In this document: positions 28,227-37,915 of the stretch, one piece after another
Layout of the letters: each line of letters starts with the position of its first letter
How positions within the stretch are numbered: position 1 is the stretch's first letter
Assembly: GCF_001642735.1 (NCBI RefSeq)
Contig: NZ_LWHM01000030.1
Coordinates: 1-64,000, forward strand
Source of the DNA: Pseudohongiella nitratireducens
GTDB lineage: Bacteria > Pseudomonadota > Gammaproteobacteria > Pseudomonadales > Pseudohongiellaceae
Reading direction: 5' to 3'
Length of the DNA: 64,000 bases
Made by a program: the position numbers and the translations under genes
Notes under the pieces: generated by a model
What the model was told of the DNA's origin: nothing
What the model saw: only the letters and a program-made list of their open reading frames with translations
Database searches by the model: none

Positions 28227-29684
28227 TCATTCTGGTCGATACACGGCGACGTTGTTATGACCGGCATCTTTCAAGTGAGATGCGTGCAAACGGCTCATCA
28301 TGCCCCGATCACAGTACAGTAAATATTGTTTCTCTGAAGGCAGCTTGGAAAAACCAGACGCCAGTTGATAGAACGGCAACGGCATGACCTCCACCCCATC
28401 AATCGAGAGTGGTGATCGATCCATTTCATCCGGGTGCCTGACGTCTATGACAACAGCTCCTTGCGGTATTTCCTGATAAGAGTCAGGCTCGACATCGCGG
28501 TGTTCAATGACTTCAACAACACGGTCAATACGCTGCACCTCTTTGTCAGCAAGTGCCGCCTCCAGAATTGAGAAGTCAATTTTGGCTTCTTCTTCTTCGA
28601 CACGATGTTTACGGGCGTGTGTTGTCGGCTTGACGGATATGACACCACAGTACTCTGGCACATTGGCAGAGAAGGTTTCGGTACCTATCGCTCGTGCGGT
28701 ATCGATAATGTCCTGTTTATCAGATACCACCAGGGGGCGAATGATCAGGCAGTTACTGATGCTGTCAATCACCGCCAGGTTAGGTAGTGTTTGACTGGAA
28801 ACCTGAGCAATACTCTCTCCTGTGACCAGGGCACGCACACCCATCTCATCAGCTATACGATCAGCAGCACGGATCATCATACGCTTGAGAATGACGCCCA
28901 TGTGGCCGTTATCGACATGCTCCAGAATGTTATTGACGACATTTTCGAAGGGGACGCTCACAAATTTCACCCGGTGCGATGAACCAAATTTCATCCACAA
29001 ATAGAGGGCGACCTCCTTCACTGCCAATTCATGTTCGCGCCCGCCCAGATTAAAAAACAGGAAATGCGTTTGCAGCCCCCTGCGCATCACCTGATAACTG
29101 GAGACAGCCGAATCGAAGCCACCTGAAATGAGCGACAGGACGCCTTCCTGGGTACCTAGCGGGAAACCACCCAGCCCTTTTAGCTGACGCTGAATGACAT
29201 ACAAATCTTTGTCACGAATCTCCAGCCTGACTGTCACTTCCGGATTTCTCAGATCCACACTCCGTGCATCAGATTCGCGCATCAGTACCGCACCAACCTG
29301 GCGCTCGACATCACTGGAGGTATACCCTTGCTTACCCCGCCGTTTACAGCGCACTGCAAAAGAGCGCCCGGACAATGATTGTCGGTACTCAGCCAGAACC
29401 GGAGCCGCGATGTCATCAAATTCAGGCAAAGGCAGTTTGGTTACTGGCATAACCAGCGAAATACCCGGCGTATGCAGCAGTATTTCCTCGACCTGCTCCA
29501 ACAAATTCTTATCGTCACTTGCAGTTTCTACTTCCAGTATGTCCCAGTCTCCCGTTACACTGATGGTTGGCTCAAGCCGCTCAAGCATGATGCGCAAATT
29601 GCCGCGCAATGCTTTGACGTGCTTTTGACGGACAGGTCGGGACTTAATCGTCATTTCTGGGAAGAACCGGATAATGTAAAGCAT
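28227..29684 (-). CDS. thiI: tRNA 4-thiouridine synthase with rhodanese domain
   Basis: ThiI makes 4-thiouridine at tRNA position 8 and, in enterobacteria, supplies sulfur for thiamine. I chose the ATG at 29684 (MLYIIRFFPEMTIKS) because it matches the E. coli N-terminus and has AGAGG just before; the frame also allows a TTG five codons earlier. Order: ferredoxin-like and THUMP domains (to about 165), PP-loop ATPase with SGGFDSA (about 185) and a C-terminal rhodanese domain with the catalytic Cys in YLLYCDRGMMSR. Length 485 against 482. Confidence 0.95.
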   Translation of the reverse strand: MLYIIRFFPEMTIKSRPVRQKHVKALRGNLRIMLERLEPTISVTGDWDILEVETASDDKNLLEQVEEILLHTPGISLVMPVTKLPLPEFDDIAAPVLAEYRQSLSGRSFAVRCKRRGKQGYTSSDVERQVGAVLMRESDARSVDLRNPEVTVRLEIRDKDLYVIQRQLKGLGGFPLGTQEGVLSLISGGFDSAVSSYQVMRRGLQTHFLFFNLGGREHELAVKEVALYLWMKFGSSHRVKFVSVPFENVVNNILEHVDNGHMGVILKRMMIRAADRIADEMGVRALVTGESIAQVSSQTLPNLAVIDSISNCLIIRPLVVSDKQDIIDTARAIGTETFSANVPEYCGVISVKPTTHARKHRVEEEEAKIDFSILEAALADKEVQRIDRVVEVIEHRDVEPDSYQEIPQGAVVIDVRHPDEMDRSPLSIDGVEVMPLPFYQLASGFSKLPSEKQYLLYCDRGMMSRLHASHLKDAGHNNVAVYRPE

Positions 29685-29745
29685 TCGTACCTCTAGCAAG
29701 GATGTGATCTGTCAGCGCCAAGGAGTACAGCGGGGGAACTCAGCA

Positions 29746-29763
29746 GCGCACAAAAATAGTGCG
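29746..29763. promoter_or_regulatory. NtrC-binding site 1 upstream of glnA
   Basis: GCAC-AAAAATA-GTGC matches the NtrC enhancer pattern GCAC-N7-GTGC (E. coli glnA sites read GCACCAAAATGGTGC). Its centre lies about 127 bp before the predicted glnA start point. Confidence 0.7.
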
Positions 29764-29777
29764 TTAAATTATTATGC

Positions 29778-29792
29778 GCACCGATATAGTGC
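29778..29792. promoter_or_regulatory. NtrC-binding site 2 upstream of glnA
   Basis: GCAC-CGATATA-GTGC has the same 4-7-4 layout as site 1 and starts 30 bp after it, about three helical turns. The two tandem sites in E. coli glnA are 32 bp apart, so this is a similar enhancer arrangement. Confidence 0.7.
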
Positions 29793-29855
29793 ACAGCTGC
29801 AGCAATAGCAGCCAATTACTGTAGTGATTACAATGTCATAGCACAACCTGCATAA

Positions 29856-29871
29856 TGGCATGACTTTTGCT
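29856..29871 (+). promoter_or_regulatory. Sigma54 promoter of glnA
   Basis: TGGCAT-GACTT-TTGCT fits the sigma54 consensus TGGCAC-N5-TTGCW, with GG and GC ten bases apart. The start point should be near 29882, leaving a leader of about 150 bases. The NtrC sites at about -127 and -97 supply the enhancer. This predicts activation of glnA under nitrogen limitation by the NtrBC pair encoded downstream. Confidence 0.8.
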
Positions 29872-30034
29872 GCATACAGTGCACTCGGGATCTGAGCGGC
29901 AGCGCGTTTATTATAGTGCCGAACGCCTGTCATGTTGAGGGCAGATTCTTGTTAGAACATAAACCAACCGCGCGGCATCTGGTCTGGCAAACACCGATGC
30001 AACGCAAACTTCTGGATCACACGGAGGATCAGGA

Positions 30035-31441
30035 ATGTCGAAGACATTAGAAATGATAAAAGAAAATAGCGTGAAATGGGTAGATATGCGTTTCACCGAC
30101 ACCAAGGGTAAAGAGCAGCACGTTACATTCCCTGCCTCTGCCGTTGACGAAAGCTTTATGGAAGGCGTGATGTTTGACGGCTCTTCAGTTGCCGGCTGGA
30201 AAGGCATCAACGAATCAGACATGATCCTGCGCCCTGACGACACCACCGCCGTCATGGACCCGTTTGCCGACGAAACACAATTGAACCTGCGCTGTGACGT
30301 TATCGAGCCCCGCACCATGCAAGGCTATAACCGTGACCCACGCTCAGTAGCACGTCGCGCGGAAGAGTACCTGAAATCCACCGGCATCGGTGACGAGGCT
30401 TTCTTTGGCCCAGAACCAGAGTTCTTCGTTTTTGACGAGATCAAATGGAACGTCGGCATGGACAAGCAATTCTTCCAGATCGGCTCAGAAGAAGCAGCAT
30501 GGTCATCAGGCGCAGACATCGAAGGCGGCAACGCCGGTCACCGTCCACGCGTCAAGGGCGGCTACTTCCCCGTACCCCCAGTCGACTCACTGAGCGATCT
30601 GCGTGGCGCTATGTGCGACACCATGGAAGCCATGGGCCTGGAAATCGAACTGCATCACCACGAAGTCGCGAACGCTGGTCAGTGCGAAATCGGCACCAAA
30701 TTCAACTCCATGGTATTCAAGGCTGACGAGACTCAGATCCTGAAATACTGTGTACACAACACAGCTCATGCTTTCGGCAAAACAGCAACATTCATGCCCA
30801 AGCCAGTTGTTGGCGATAACGGTTCCGGCATGCACGTTCACATGTCTATCTTCAAAGATGGCAAAAATGCCTTTGCTGGCGACGGCTATGCTGGCCTGTC
30901 TGAAACCGCCCTGCATTACATCGGTGGTATCATCAAGCACGCCAAAGCACTGAACGCTTTCGGTAACGCCTCTACCAACAGCTACAAGCGCCTGGTAAAA
31001 GGTTTCGAAGCGCCAACACTGCTGGCTTACTCTTCGCGCAACCGCTCTGCTTCGATCCGTATCCCGTACATTCTGGGTGGAAACCCAAAAGCGGTACGCA
31101 TCGAAGTCCGGTTCGGCGACTGTTCTGCCAACCCTTACCTGTACTTCGCAGCACTGTTGATGGCAGGCCTGGACGGCATCAAGAACAAGATCCACCCTGG
31201 CGACCCAGCAAGCAAAGACCTGTATGACCTGGAGCCAGAGGAAGAAGCGGAAATCCCAACCGTTGCCTTCTCCCTGGACGAAGCGCTTAATGCGCTGGAC
31301 CAGGATCGTGACTTCCTGAAGGAAGGTGGCGTGTTCTGTGACGACCTGATCGACGGCTACATCGAGCTGAAGAAGCAGGACTGCACACGACTGAACATGA
31401 CTACACCTCCTGTTGAATTCGACATGTACTACAGCGTCTAA
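30035..31441 (+). CDS. glnA: Glutamine synthetase, type I
   Basis: GlnA makes glutamine from glutamate, ammonia and ATP, the main nitrogen entry step. Present are [17 protein letters not shown], the metal and glutamate motif [11 protein letters not shown]-binding KPVVGDNGS and the glutamate-binding NRSASIRIP. The adenylylation Tyr397 lies in [10 protein letters not shown], so the enzyme is of the adenylylated dodecameric class. Length 468 equals the E. coli mature form. GGAGGATCAGGA precedes the ATG. A sigma54 promoter with two NtrC sites lies upstream and an intrinsic terminator downstream. Confidence 0.98.
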   Translation: MSKTLEMIKENSVKWVDMRFTDTKGKEQHVTFPASAVDESFMEGVMFDGSSVAGWKGINESDMILRPDDTTAVMDPFADETQLNLRCDVIEPRTMQGYNRDPRSVARRAEEYLKSTGIGDEAFFGPEPEFFVFDEIKWNVGMDKQFFQIGSEEAAWSSGADIEGGNAGHRPRVKGGYFPVPPVDSLSDLRGAMCDTMEAMGLEIELHHHEVANAGQCEIGTKFNSMVFKADETQILKYCVHNTAHAFGKTATFMPKPVVGDNGSGMHVHMSIFKDGKNAFAGDGYAGLSETALHYIGGIIKHAKALNAFGNASTNSYKRLVKGFEAPTLLAYSSRNRSASIRIPYILGGNPKAVRIEVRFGDCSANPYLYFAALLMAGLDGIKNKIHPGDPASKDLYDLEPEEEAEIPTVAFSLDEALNALDQDRDFLKEGGVFCDDLIDGYIELKKQDCTRLNMTTPPVEFDMYYSV

Positions 31442-31465
31442 TTCCTAAAGCACGTTACACAAGAG

Positions 31466-31503
31466 ATCGCCTGGTAGGTAACCCTTGCCAGGCGATTTTT
31501 TTT
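31466..31503 (+). terminator. Intrinsic terminator after glnA
   Basis: ATCGCCTGG and CCAGGCGAT form a 9-bp stem around a 13-base loop, followed at once by a run of seven or more T. It separates glnA from ntrBC, so ntrBC must have some transcription of their own or by read-through. Confidence 0.9.
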
Positions 31504-31743
31504 GCCTCACTATTTCTATTGCACCATTTGAGTGCACACGCAAAGCGACACGGCTCAAAATGATTCACAGGCAGTTTGGGCATTTGTGCGCTGAAGCACA
31601 CTTTCCGCGCCAATACAGGACGTTTTCTGCATGCCGCCCATCAATGGCCCACACCGAGCAAAACTGGTTTATTTATTGCATAGGATAATCAGTGCACCGC
31701 CACCTGATGGCAACGACCTGACCTTAACTGGAGCATTCCGGGC

Positions 31744-32859
31744 ATGCTGACCAATTTAAAAGTATTCCGCCGACTGATGGACAATCTGTCCACGGCTGTA
31801 CTTGTGTTTGATAAAAGCCTTCAGCTCCAGTACATCAACCTGGCAGCTGAAAGCCTGCTGGCCATCAGCGGCAGACAGTTTCACAACGCTCCATTACAGG
31901 ACATCCTGATCGACGGTGACGCTGATATCCAGGATATCCATCAGGCCATGTCTGAGCACCGCAGTTACACCAAACGACGCACCCAACTTCATATTATTAA
32001 TGGGTTGTCACTGCAGGTCGACTATTCAGTCTCGCCTGTACATGACCTGGACGGTGCAGCGGTGCTGATAGAAATACAGGGTTTGAACTACGCTGAGCGC
32101 ATCAGTCGCGACGAGAATCTGATTTCTACACACGAGACGACGAGAGAGCTGGTCAGAGGGCTGGCTCACGAGATCAAGAACCCTCTCGGCGGTATCCGAG
32201 GAGCAGCTCAACTACTGGCCTCTGAGCTGCCAGATGGCGAGCTGACCGACTATACCAACGTCATTATTGAAGAGGCCGACAGGCTCCATAAGCTGGTAGA
32301 CCGCTTGGTAGGATCGCGAAAGCCCATGGAATTCCAGGAGATGAACATCCATGAGGTATTGGAGCGGGTCAGAAACCTGATTGAAGCGGAAGTGAAAGAT
32401 CGGGATATACGGATTGTTCGAGACTATGACCCCAGCATACCGGATATTAGCGGCGATCCGGAGCAACTCATCCAGGCCACATTAAATATCGTTCGTAATG
32501 CGGTCCAGGCTCTGGATAGCCCACACGTTCACCATTGTTCAGGTGTTATCGAACTGCGCACGCGAATAATGCGCAATGTCACGATAGGTTCTTTCTACCA
32601 CCGCCTGGCAGCCAAAATCGAGATAGTAGATAACGGACCAGGTGTTCCCAAAGAACTGGCTGACAATATTTTCTTTCCCATGATAAGTGGACGCCCGGAA
32701 GGTACTGGCCTGGGTTTGTCCATTGCACATTCAATCGTCAATCAGCACAAAGGCATTATTGAGTGCGACAGCGAACCTGGCAAAACCCGCTTTGCCATTT
32801 ATTTGCCAGTGAACTCTGATTCGGAGCCGGCGGCTAATGGCAGTCGCGGATCCAGTTGA
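31744..32859 (+). CDS. glnL: Nitrogen sensor histidine kinase NtrB (NR-II)
   Basis: NtrB phosphorylates or dephosphorylates NtrC under the control of PII proteins. An N-terminal PAS domain (about 10-115) is followed by the H box LVRGLAHEIKNPLGGIRG, with the phosphorylated His near 143, and an ATPase domain with the N box (NIVRNAVQAL), DNGPGV and GTGLGLSIAHSIV. There are no membrane helices, as expected for NtrB. Length 371 against 349 in E. coli. It precedes ntrC by 20 bp. Confidence 0.96.
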   Translation: MLTNLKVFRRLMDNLSTAVLVFDKSLQLQYINLAAESLLAISGRQFHNAPLQDILIDGDADIQDIHQAMSEHRSYTKRRTQLHIINGLSLQVDYSVSPVHDLDGAAVLIEIQGLNYAERISRDENLISTHETTRELVRGLAHEIKNPLGGIRGAAQLLASELPDGELTDYTNVIIEEADRLHKLVDRLVGSRKPMEFQEMNIHEVLERVRNLIEAEVKDRDIRIVRDYDPSIPDISGDPEQLIQATLNIVRNAVQALDSPHVHHCSGVIELRTRIMRNVTIGSFYHRLAAKIEIVDNGPGVPKELADNIFFPMISGRPEGTGLGLSIAHSIVNQHKGIIECDSEPGKTRFAIYLPVNSDSEPAANGSRGSS

Positions 32860-32879
32860 TCGCAGTAACGGAGTCAAAC

Positions 32880-34307
32880 ATGATTAAGCAGAACACAGTC
32901 TGGGTACTCGATGATGACAAGTCGATACGATGGGTGCTGGAAAAGTCACTGAATCGCGCCGGCGTCACCACTCAGACCTTTGACAATGGCGATGACCTGC
33001 TTTACAAACTGGAAAAAGAACGACCTGACGCTATTATCAGCGATATCCGCATGCCCGGCATAAACGGCCTGGACCTGCTTTCCACTGTTCATGAACAGCA
33101 CCCGCTACTGCCGGTCATTATCATGACCGCCCATTCAGATCTGGACAGTGCGGTTTCTTCATACAGCCGGGGCGCATTCGAGTATTTGCCCAAACCCTTC
33201 GATATTGAAGAAGCCGTAGCAATGGCGCAGCGCGCGCTTGAGCATGCTCGCGAGCAACACGAAGAGGTGCCACAACCTGTGCTTGAGACCAGCACGGAGA
33301 TCATCGGTGAAGCACCAGCCATGCAAGAAGTCTTTCGCGCCATTGGCCGTTTGTCACAGTCAAATATCACCGTGCTCATTAATGGTGAGTCAGGTACCGG
33401 TAAGGAGCTGGTTGCCCATGCCCTGCACAAACATGGCCCCCGCAAAAGCCAGCAATTCATTGCACTGAACGTAGCCGCTATCCCCAAAGACCTGATCGAG
33501 TCCGAATTATTCGGACATGAGAAAGGTGCCTTTACCGGCGCCACAGCACATCGTACCGGCCGCTTTGAACAGGCCAATGGCGGCACATTATTCCTGGATG
33601 AAATCGGTGATATGCCAGCCGACACTCAAACACGCTTGCTGCGCGTACTGTCAGACGGCGAGTTTTACCGGGTGGGCGGCACAACACCTATCAAGGTAGA
33701 TGTCCGGATTATCGCCGCGACCCACCAGAACCTGGAAAAGCTGGTGCAGCAGCACCTGTTCCGGGAAGACCTTTTTCACCGCCTGAATGTCATTCGCATC
33801 CACATTCCAAGATTGCGCGATCGTCGTGAAGATATTCCCCGGCTCGCGCAACATTTCCTGGTTAAGGCGGCGGAAGAGCTTGAAGTTGAAACCAAGGTGC
33901 TTCGCTCGGAAACCGAAAAATACATTACCAGTCTGCACTGGCCGGGCAACGTCAGACAGCTGGAGAACTTCTGCCGCTGGATAACAGTGATGGCCTCCAG
34001 CCGTGAAGTTCGTATTGATGACCTGCCACCTGAGTTAATAGAGCAGCAAACGCAAGGTAATGGGGACCGAAGCTGGACTCAGCTGCTTGAGGAGTGGGCT
34101 GACCAGGAATTAAGCCTGGGGCACTCCAGCATACTTGACCAGGCTACACCTGCCTTCGAACGCACCATGATTCAGATCGCTCTCAAGCACACCCTGGGCA
34201 GACGTCGTGATGCCGCGCTATTGCTGGGTTGGGGACGCAATACGCTGACCCGAAAAATCAAAGAGCTTGATATCGACACATCAGACAGTGAAACTGAGGA
34301 AGACTAA
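32880..34307 (+). CDS. glnG: Nitrogen response regulator NtrC (NR-I), sigma54 activator
   Basis: NtrC activates sigma54 promoters when phosphorylated by NtrB. I chose the ATG at 32880 because GGAG lies 6 bases upstream and MIKQNTVWVLDDDKS is the family start; the frame is open from a TTG at 32856. The receiver domain has the phosphorylated Asp55 in IISDIRMPG. The AAA+ domain has Walker A GESGTGKE and the sigma54-contact loop GAFTGA. The Fis-type helix-turn-helix (GRRRDAALLLGWGRNTLTRK) is C-terminal. Length 475. Its likely targets include the two sites before glnA. Confidence 0.97.
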   Translation: MIKQNTVWVLDDDKSIRWVLEKSLNRAGVTTQTFDNGDDLLYKLEKERPDAIISDIRMPGINGLDLLSTVHEQHPLLPVIIMTAHSDLDSAVSSYSRGAFEYLPKPFDIEEAVAMAQRALEHAREQHEEVPQPVLETSTEIIGEAPAMQEVFRAIGRLSQSNITVLINGESGTGKELVAHALHKHGPRKSQQFIALNVAAIPKDLIESELFGHEKGAFTGATAHRTGRFEQANGGTLFLDEIGDMPADTQTRLLRVLSDGEFYRVGGTTPIKVDVRIIAATHQNLEKLVQQHLFREDLFHRLNVIRIHIPRLRDRREDIPRLAQHFLVKAAEELEVETKVLRSETEKYITSLHWPGNVRQLENFCRWITVMASSREVRIDDLPPELIEQQTQGNGDRSWTQLLEEWADQELSLGHSSILDQATPAFERTMIQIALKHTLGRRRDAALLLGWGRNTLTRKIKELDIDTSDSETEED

Positions 34308-34309
34308 GC

Positions 34310-34315
34310 TATAAT
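34310..34315 (+). promoter_or_regulatory. Perfect TATAAT just before the PhoD-like gene
   Basis: TATAAT ends six bases before the ATG at 34322, so a transcript starting the usual seven bases downstream would begin at the start codon and be leaderless. No good -35 or extended -10 is present, which weakens the case. Confidence 0.3.
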
Positions 34316-34321
34316 GGCGGA

Positions 34322-36244
34322 ATGAACTGTCGAAACGAAGGGATTCCGCCCGACCAACAAATTCTTGCCGGCCCCATCGCAAGACGCTGTGATCGCAAAC
34401 AGCTGGTGTTCTGGCTGTGTAGTCGCGAATCACTGCGATGGCGTATTGCCACAGGTGCCTCAGACCAGGAAATGGTTGTGGCCGGCCCGGACACCCTGAA
34501 CAGCGAAACAATTCAGGTGGGTAAGCACTGCTTTATCCATCTCATCACCTTCTCCCCGAGTTACAAACTGCCCAAAGACGAATTCATTTATTACGACCTG
34601 CAATGGCAACCTGCCAGCACCCGCAGCAAATGGTACTCCATGCGTCAGTGGGCGCCAAAGCTGGGGCTGAAAGATGCAGCACTACCCAGACTTTCTTTGC
34701 GCAGCCGGGTCGACAAAATGCTGCACGGATCCTGTCGCAAGCCTCACCATCAGAGTGAAGACGGTCTGGTCGCTGCCAACACCTGGCTGTCTGAACGCAG
34801 TAACCAGGCGGAGAAATGGCCAGCCATGCTGATGATGTCCGGCGACCAGGTTTATGCCGATGATGTTGCCGGCCCGATGTTAACAGCCATTCATCAGTTG
34901 ATTGATGAGCTGGGATTGTTCCCGGAAAAGATCGAGGGTGCCGAGGTTTCTGACAGCCAGTCACTGTTTGACAGCGACTTTAACTACTATCGTCGCCATG
35001 AGCTGCTCCCGGACACCAAAGGTGGCGACACACTTCAGCAGCGCTTTTTTGAGGGCGCAAGAAAACCCATCTTCACATCGGCCAATGCTGACAATCACCT
35101 GGTCACACTGGCTGAAATGTTTGCCATGTATTTGCTGGTCTGGTCCCCTGTGCCCTGGCAAAACCTGAAAGAAGGTGAACCTGAGCTGGACGATGAAATG
35201 CGCGAACGTTATCAGCATGAGCGACAACACCTGGAAAAGTTCAGGGATGGCCTGTGGGACGTTCGCCAACTGTTGGCTCATCTGCCGACACTGATGATTT
35301 TCGATGATCACGATGTCACTGATGACTGGAACCTGACCGCTGACTGGGAAAAAACAGCTTACGGCCACCCTTTCTCAAAGCGTATTATCGGTAACGCTCT
35401 TATTGCCTACACAATATGTCAGGCGTGGGGCAACACCCCGGATGTGTTTAGCGGTGAAATCATGTCACTGATGAAAGCCTGGTCGGATTCACCCGAGTCA
35501 GAGCCACAGGACAAACTCATTGATAAGCTTCTGCGCTTTGAACACTGGCATTACAGCCTGGATACAAACCCTAAAGTGCTGGTAATGGACACGCGAACAC
35601 GCCGCTGGCGATCCGAAAGCAACCACAAAAAACCATCCGGGCTGCTCGACTGGGAAGCGTTGAGTGAATTGCAGAACGAGCTGCTCAACCAGGATTCTGT
35701 GATTCTTATTTCGCCAGCACCCATTTTTGGCGTCAAACTGATCGAGGCGGTACAGAAAATATTTACCTATTGCGGTAAGCCGTTGCTGGTTGACGCCGAA
35801 AACTGGATGGCACATAAAGGCACCGCCAATGTCATTGTGAATATCTTTGGTCATACCAAAACACCCAAGCACTTTGTCATCCTCAGCGGGGATGTGCACT
35901 ATTCCTTTGTCTATGGTGTCCGCGTTCGCAGCGAAAGCAGCCGTGCCACACCACACCTATGGCAAATCACCAGCAGTGGTTTGAAAAACAGTTTCCCGAC
36001 CCGCTTGCTGGATACCCTGGACCGCCTTAACCGCTGGCTGTTCTCACCGCGCTCACCGTTGAACTGGCTAACCCGGCGACGACGGTTGGAAATTATCCCC
36101 TACCGTCACTCGGCCGCTTCTCGTGGTGAACGCCTGTTAAACCGCAGCGGTGTCGGGTATGTTGAGTTCGCCCAAGACGGCAAACCCACGCATGTTGAGC
36201 AGATCAGCCAGTACGGCAACGCCTACTTTGATGTCGACAAGTAA
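34322..36244 (+). CDS. PhoD-like metallophosphoesterase, cytoplasmic
   Basis: A 640-residue protein with the metal-binding blocks of PhoD-type phosphoesterases: MSGDQVYADD (about 173-182), IFDDHDVTDDWN (about 325-337) and VILSGDVHYSF (about 519-529). A C-terminal His appears in HLWQITSSGLKN. Unlike classic secreted PhoD it has no signal peptide or Tat motif, so it is probably cytoplasmic. The N-terminal 150 residues resemble the beta-sandwich that precedes the catalytic domain in this family. The substrate is unknown. It lies 14 bp after ntrC but has a possible promoter of its own. Confidence 0.78.
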   Translation: MNCRNEGIPPDQQILAGPIARRCDRKQLVFWLCSRESLRWRIATGASDQEMVVAGPDTLNSETIQVGKHCFIHLITFSPSYKLPKDEFIYYDLQWQPASTRSKWYSMRQWAPKLGLKDAALPRLSLRSRVDKMLHGSCRKPHHQSEDGLVAANTWLSERSNQAEKWPAMLMMSGDQVYADDVAGPMLTAIHQLIDELGLFPEKIEGAEVSDSQSLFDSDFNYYRRHELLPDTKGGDTLQQRFFEGARKPIFTSANADNHLVTLAEMFAMYLLVWSPVPWQNLKEGEPELDDEMRERYQHERQHLEKFRDGLWDVRQLLAHLPTLMIFDDHDVTDDWNLTADWEKTAYGHPFSKRIIGNALIAYTICQAWGNTPDVFSGEIMSLMKAWSDSPESEPQDKLIDKLLRFEHWHYSLDTNPKVLVMDTRTRRWRSESNHKKPSGLLDWEALSELQNELLNQDSVILISPAPIFGVKLIEAVQKIFTYCGKPLLVDAENWMAHKGTANVIVNIFGHTKTPKHFVILSGDVHYSFVYGVRVRSESSRATPHLWQITSSGLKNSFPTRLLDTLDRLNRWLFSPRSPLNWLTRRRRLEIIPYRHSAASRGERLLNRSGVGYVEFAQDGKPTHVEQISQYGNAYFDVDK

Positions 36245-36407
36245 ATTGCTCCTGATCGCCGCAAACAGCCGCTAAACTGGCGCGAAATTCTGACAAATTG
36301 AAACGTTTCACCCGATACTGGCGTCAGTGGTTGAAAAATTGCATTCAGCCCCCTATATTTGCCCATCAGCCATAGCCCGTTTAACGATGCATCAGGCAAA
36401 GATAATT

Positions 36408-37163
36408 ATGATAGAAATCAAAAATATAACCCGAAAATTCGAACATTTTACGGCCGTGGACAACCTCGACTTCACGGTTTCCGAGGGTGAAGTGCTGGGA
36501 TTTCTTGGCCCCAATGGCGCCGGCAAATCCACGACCATGAAAATCATTACCGGTTTCCTTGCTCCCAGTTCCGGCACCGTTGTTATTGACGGCCATGACA
36601 TCACCAATGAAGCCCTGCAGGCCAAGTCACTGATTGGATACTTGCCAGAAGGTGCTCCTTCCTATCCGGACATGACCGTGGTCAGTTTTCTCGAATTCAT
36701 TGCTGAGATCCGGGGCTACCGCGACCAGGAAAGAGATTCCCGGGTCGAATACGTGATCAAGCAGGTGGAGCTGGGCTCAGTGGCTGAGCAACGCATTGAA
36801 ACGCTATCCAAAGGCTTCAAACGCCGGGTCGGGCTGGCACAGGCAATACTGCACGACCCCAAAGTGCTGATTCTGGATGAGCCGACCGATGGCCTGGATC
36901 CAAACCAGAAGCACCATGTCCGCGACCTGATACGCAACCTGGCCAAAGACAAGATTGTGATCGTTTCCACCCATATCCTGGAAGAAGTCAGCGCCGTTTG
37001 TACCCGCGCCATCATTATCAGTGAAGGCCGTATCGTGGCTGATGGCACACCTGCTGAACTCGAAGCACAGGCCCCTGAAGAGCATATTGTCACCTCTGCT
37101 GCTCCAGGTCGCCTGGAAGCCTTCTTCCGACATATCACTGAAAAAGGAGTGCAAGCTGTATGA
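36408..37163 (+). CDS. ABC transporter ATP-binding protein (GldA-like)
   Basis: A 251-residue ATPase with Walker A GPNGAGKST, the Q-loop region, a degenerate signature (TLSKGFKRRVGLAQ), Walker B VLILDEPTDGLDP and the switch His in VSTHILEE. I start it at the ATG at 36408 (MIEIKNITRKF), the usual family N-terminus; the frame is open 27 codons further up. The next gene's ATG overlaps its stop. It is the motor of a three-gene export system related to the Gld gliding-type transporters that are widespread in gammaproteobacteria; the substrate is unknown. Confidence 0.9.
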   Translation: MIEIKNITRKFEHFTAVDNLDFTVSEGEVLGFLGPNGAGKSTTMKIITGFLAPSSGTVVIDGHDITNEALQAKSLIGYLPEGAPSYPDMTVVSFLEFIAEIRGYRDQERDSRVEYVIKQVELGSVAEQRIETLSKGFKRRVGLAQAILHDPKVLILDEPTDGLDPNQKHHVRDLIRNLAKDKIVIVSTHILEEVSAVCTRAIIISEGRIVADGTPAELEAQAPEEHIVTSAAPGRLEAFFRHITEKGVQAV

Positions 37164-37906
37164 AACAGGCAATCAGCCCATCGCTGACCGTGTTCAAGCG
37201 CGAGCTCTGGTCCTATTTCAGCACACCGCTGGCCTATGTATTCATAGTCATCTTCCTGGTGATGAACGGTATTTTTACCTTCGACCTGGGGGGGTTCTAT
37301 ATTCGCGGCCAAGCTGACCTGCAACCTTTCTTTAATTTTCACCCCTGGCTCTACCTGTTCATGATTCCGGCCCTGGCCATGGGACTGTGGTCAGACGAGC
37401 GCAAGGAAGGCACCATCGAATTGTTGATGACCTTACCTATCCGTTTACGCGATGCCGTGATCGGAAAATTCCTCGCTGCCTGGGCACTCAGTGGCATTGC
37501 CCTGTTGCTGACGTTTCCAATCTGGATAACCGTGAATTACCTGGGCGCACCGGATAACGGTGTCATTTTAGCAGCCTATCTCGGCAGCTGGTTGATGGCT
37601 GGTGGTTTTCTCGCTATTGGCTCCTGCATGTCAGCCATTACTCGTAATGCCGTTATCGCCTTCATTCTGACCGTAGCAATCTGTTTCGTTTTCGTCTCTT
37701 CCGGTTCCGCCATCGTGCTCAACGCCTTCTCCGGATGGGCGCCGCAGTTTTTGAGTGACGCAATAGCCGGACTGAGCTTCCTGACGCATTTCGATGCCAT
37801 CAGCAAAGGCGTGCTTGACGTTCGCGATCTGTTATTTTTTGCGATCGTTATCGGAGCCTGGCTATTTGCCTCTGCCATCGTTATTGAAATCAAAAAAGCA
37901 AACTAG
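37160..37906 (+). CDS. ABC transporter permease (GldF-like)
   Basis: A 248-residue integral membrane protein with about six predicted helices (for example near residues 25-45, 65-80, 105-125, 140-160, 168-190 and 222-242). TVFKRELWSYFSTPLAYVF and WSDERKEGTIELLMTLPI are typical of ABC-2-type permeases of this subfamily. It overlaps the ATPase gene by 4 bases (ATGA) and is followed 9 bp later by the auxiliary gene. Confidence 0.9.
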   Translation: MKQAISPSLTVFKRELWSYFSTPLAYVFIVIFLVMNGIFTFDLGGFYIRGQADLQPFFNFHPWLYLFMIPALAMGLWSDERKEGTIELLMTLPIRLRDAVIGKFLAAWALSGIALLLTFPIWITVNYLGAPDNGVILAAYLGSWLMAGGFLAIGSCMSAITRNAVIAFILTVAICFVFVSSGSAIVLNAFSGWAPQFLSDAIAGLSFLTHFDAISKGVLDVRDLLFFAIVIGAWLFASAIVIEIKKAN

Positions 37907-37915
37907 GAGCTGGCC

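Noticed and set aside
31586..31600. GTGC-GCTGAA-GCAC before ntrB as an NtrC site.
   Set aside because: The half-sites are in the wrong order and spacing (GTGC-N6-GCAC instead of GCAC-N7-GTGC).
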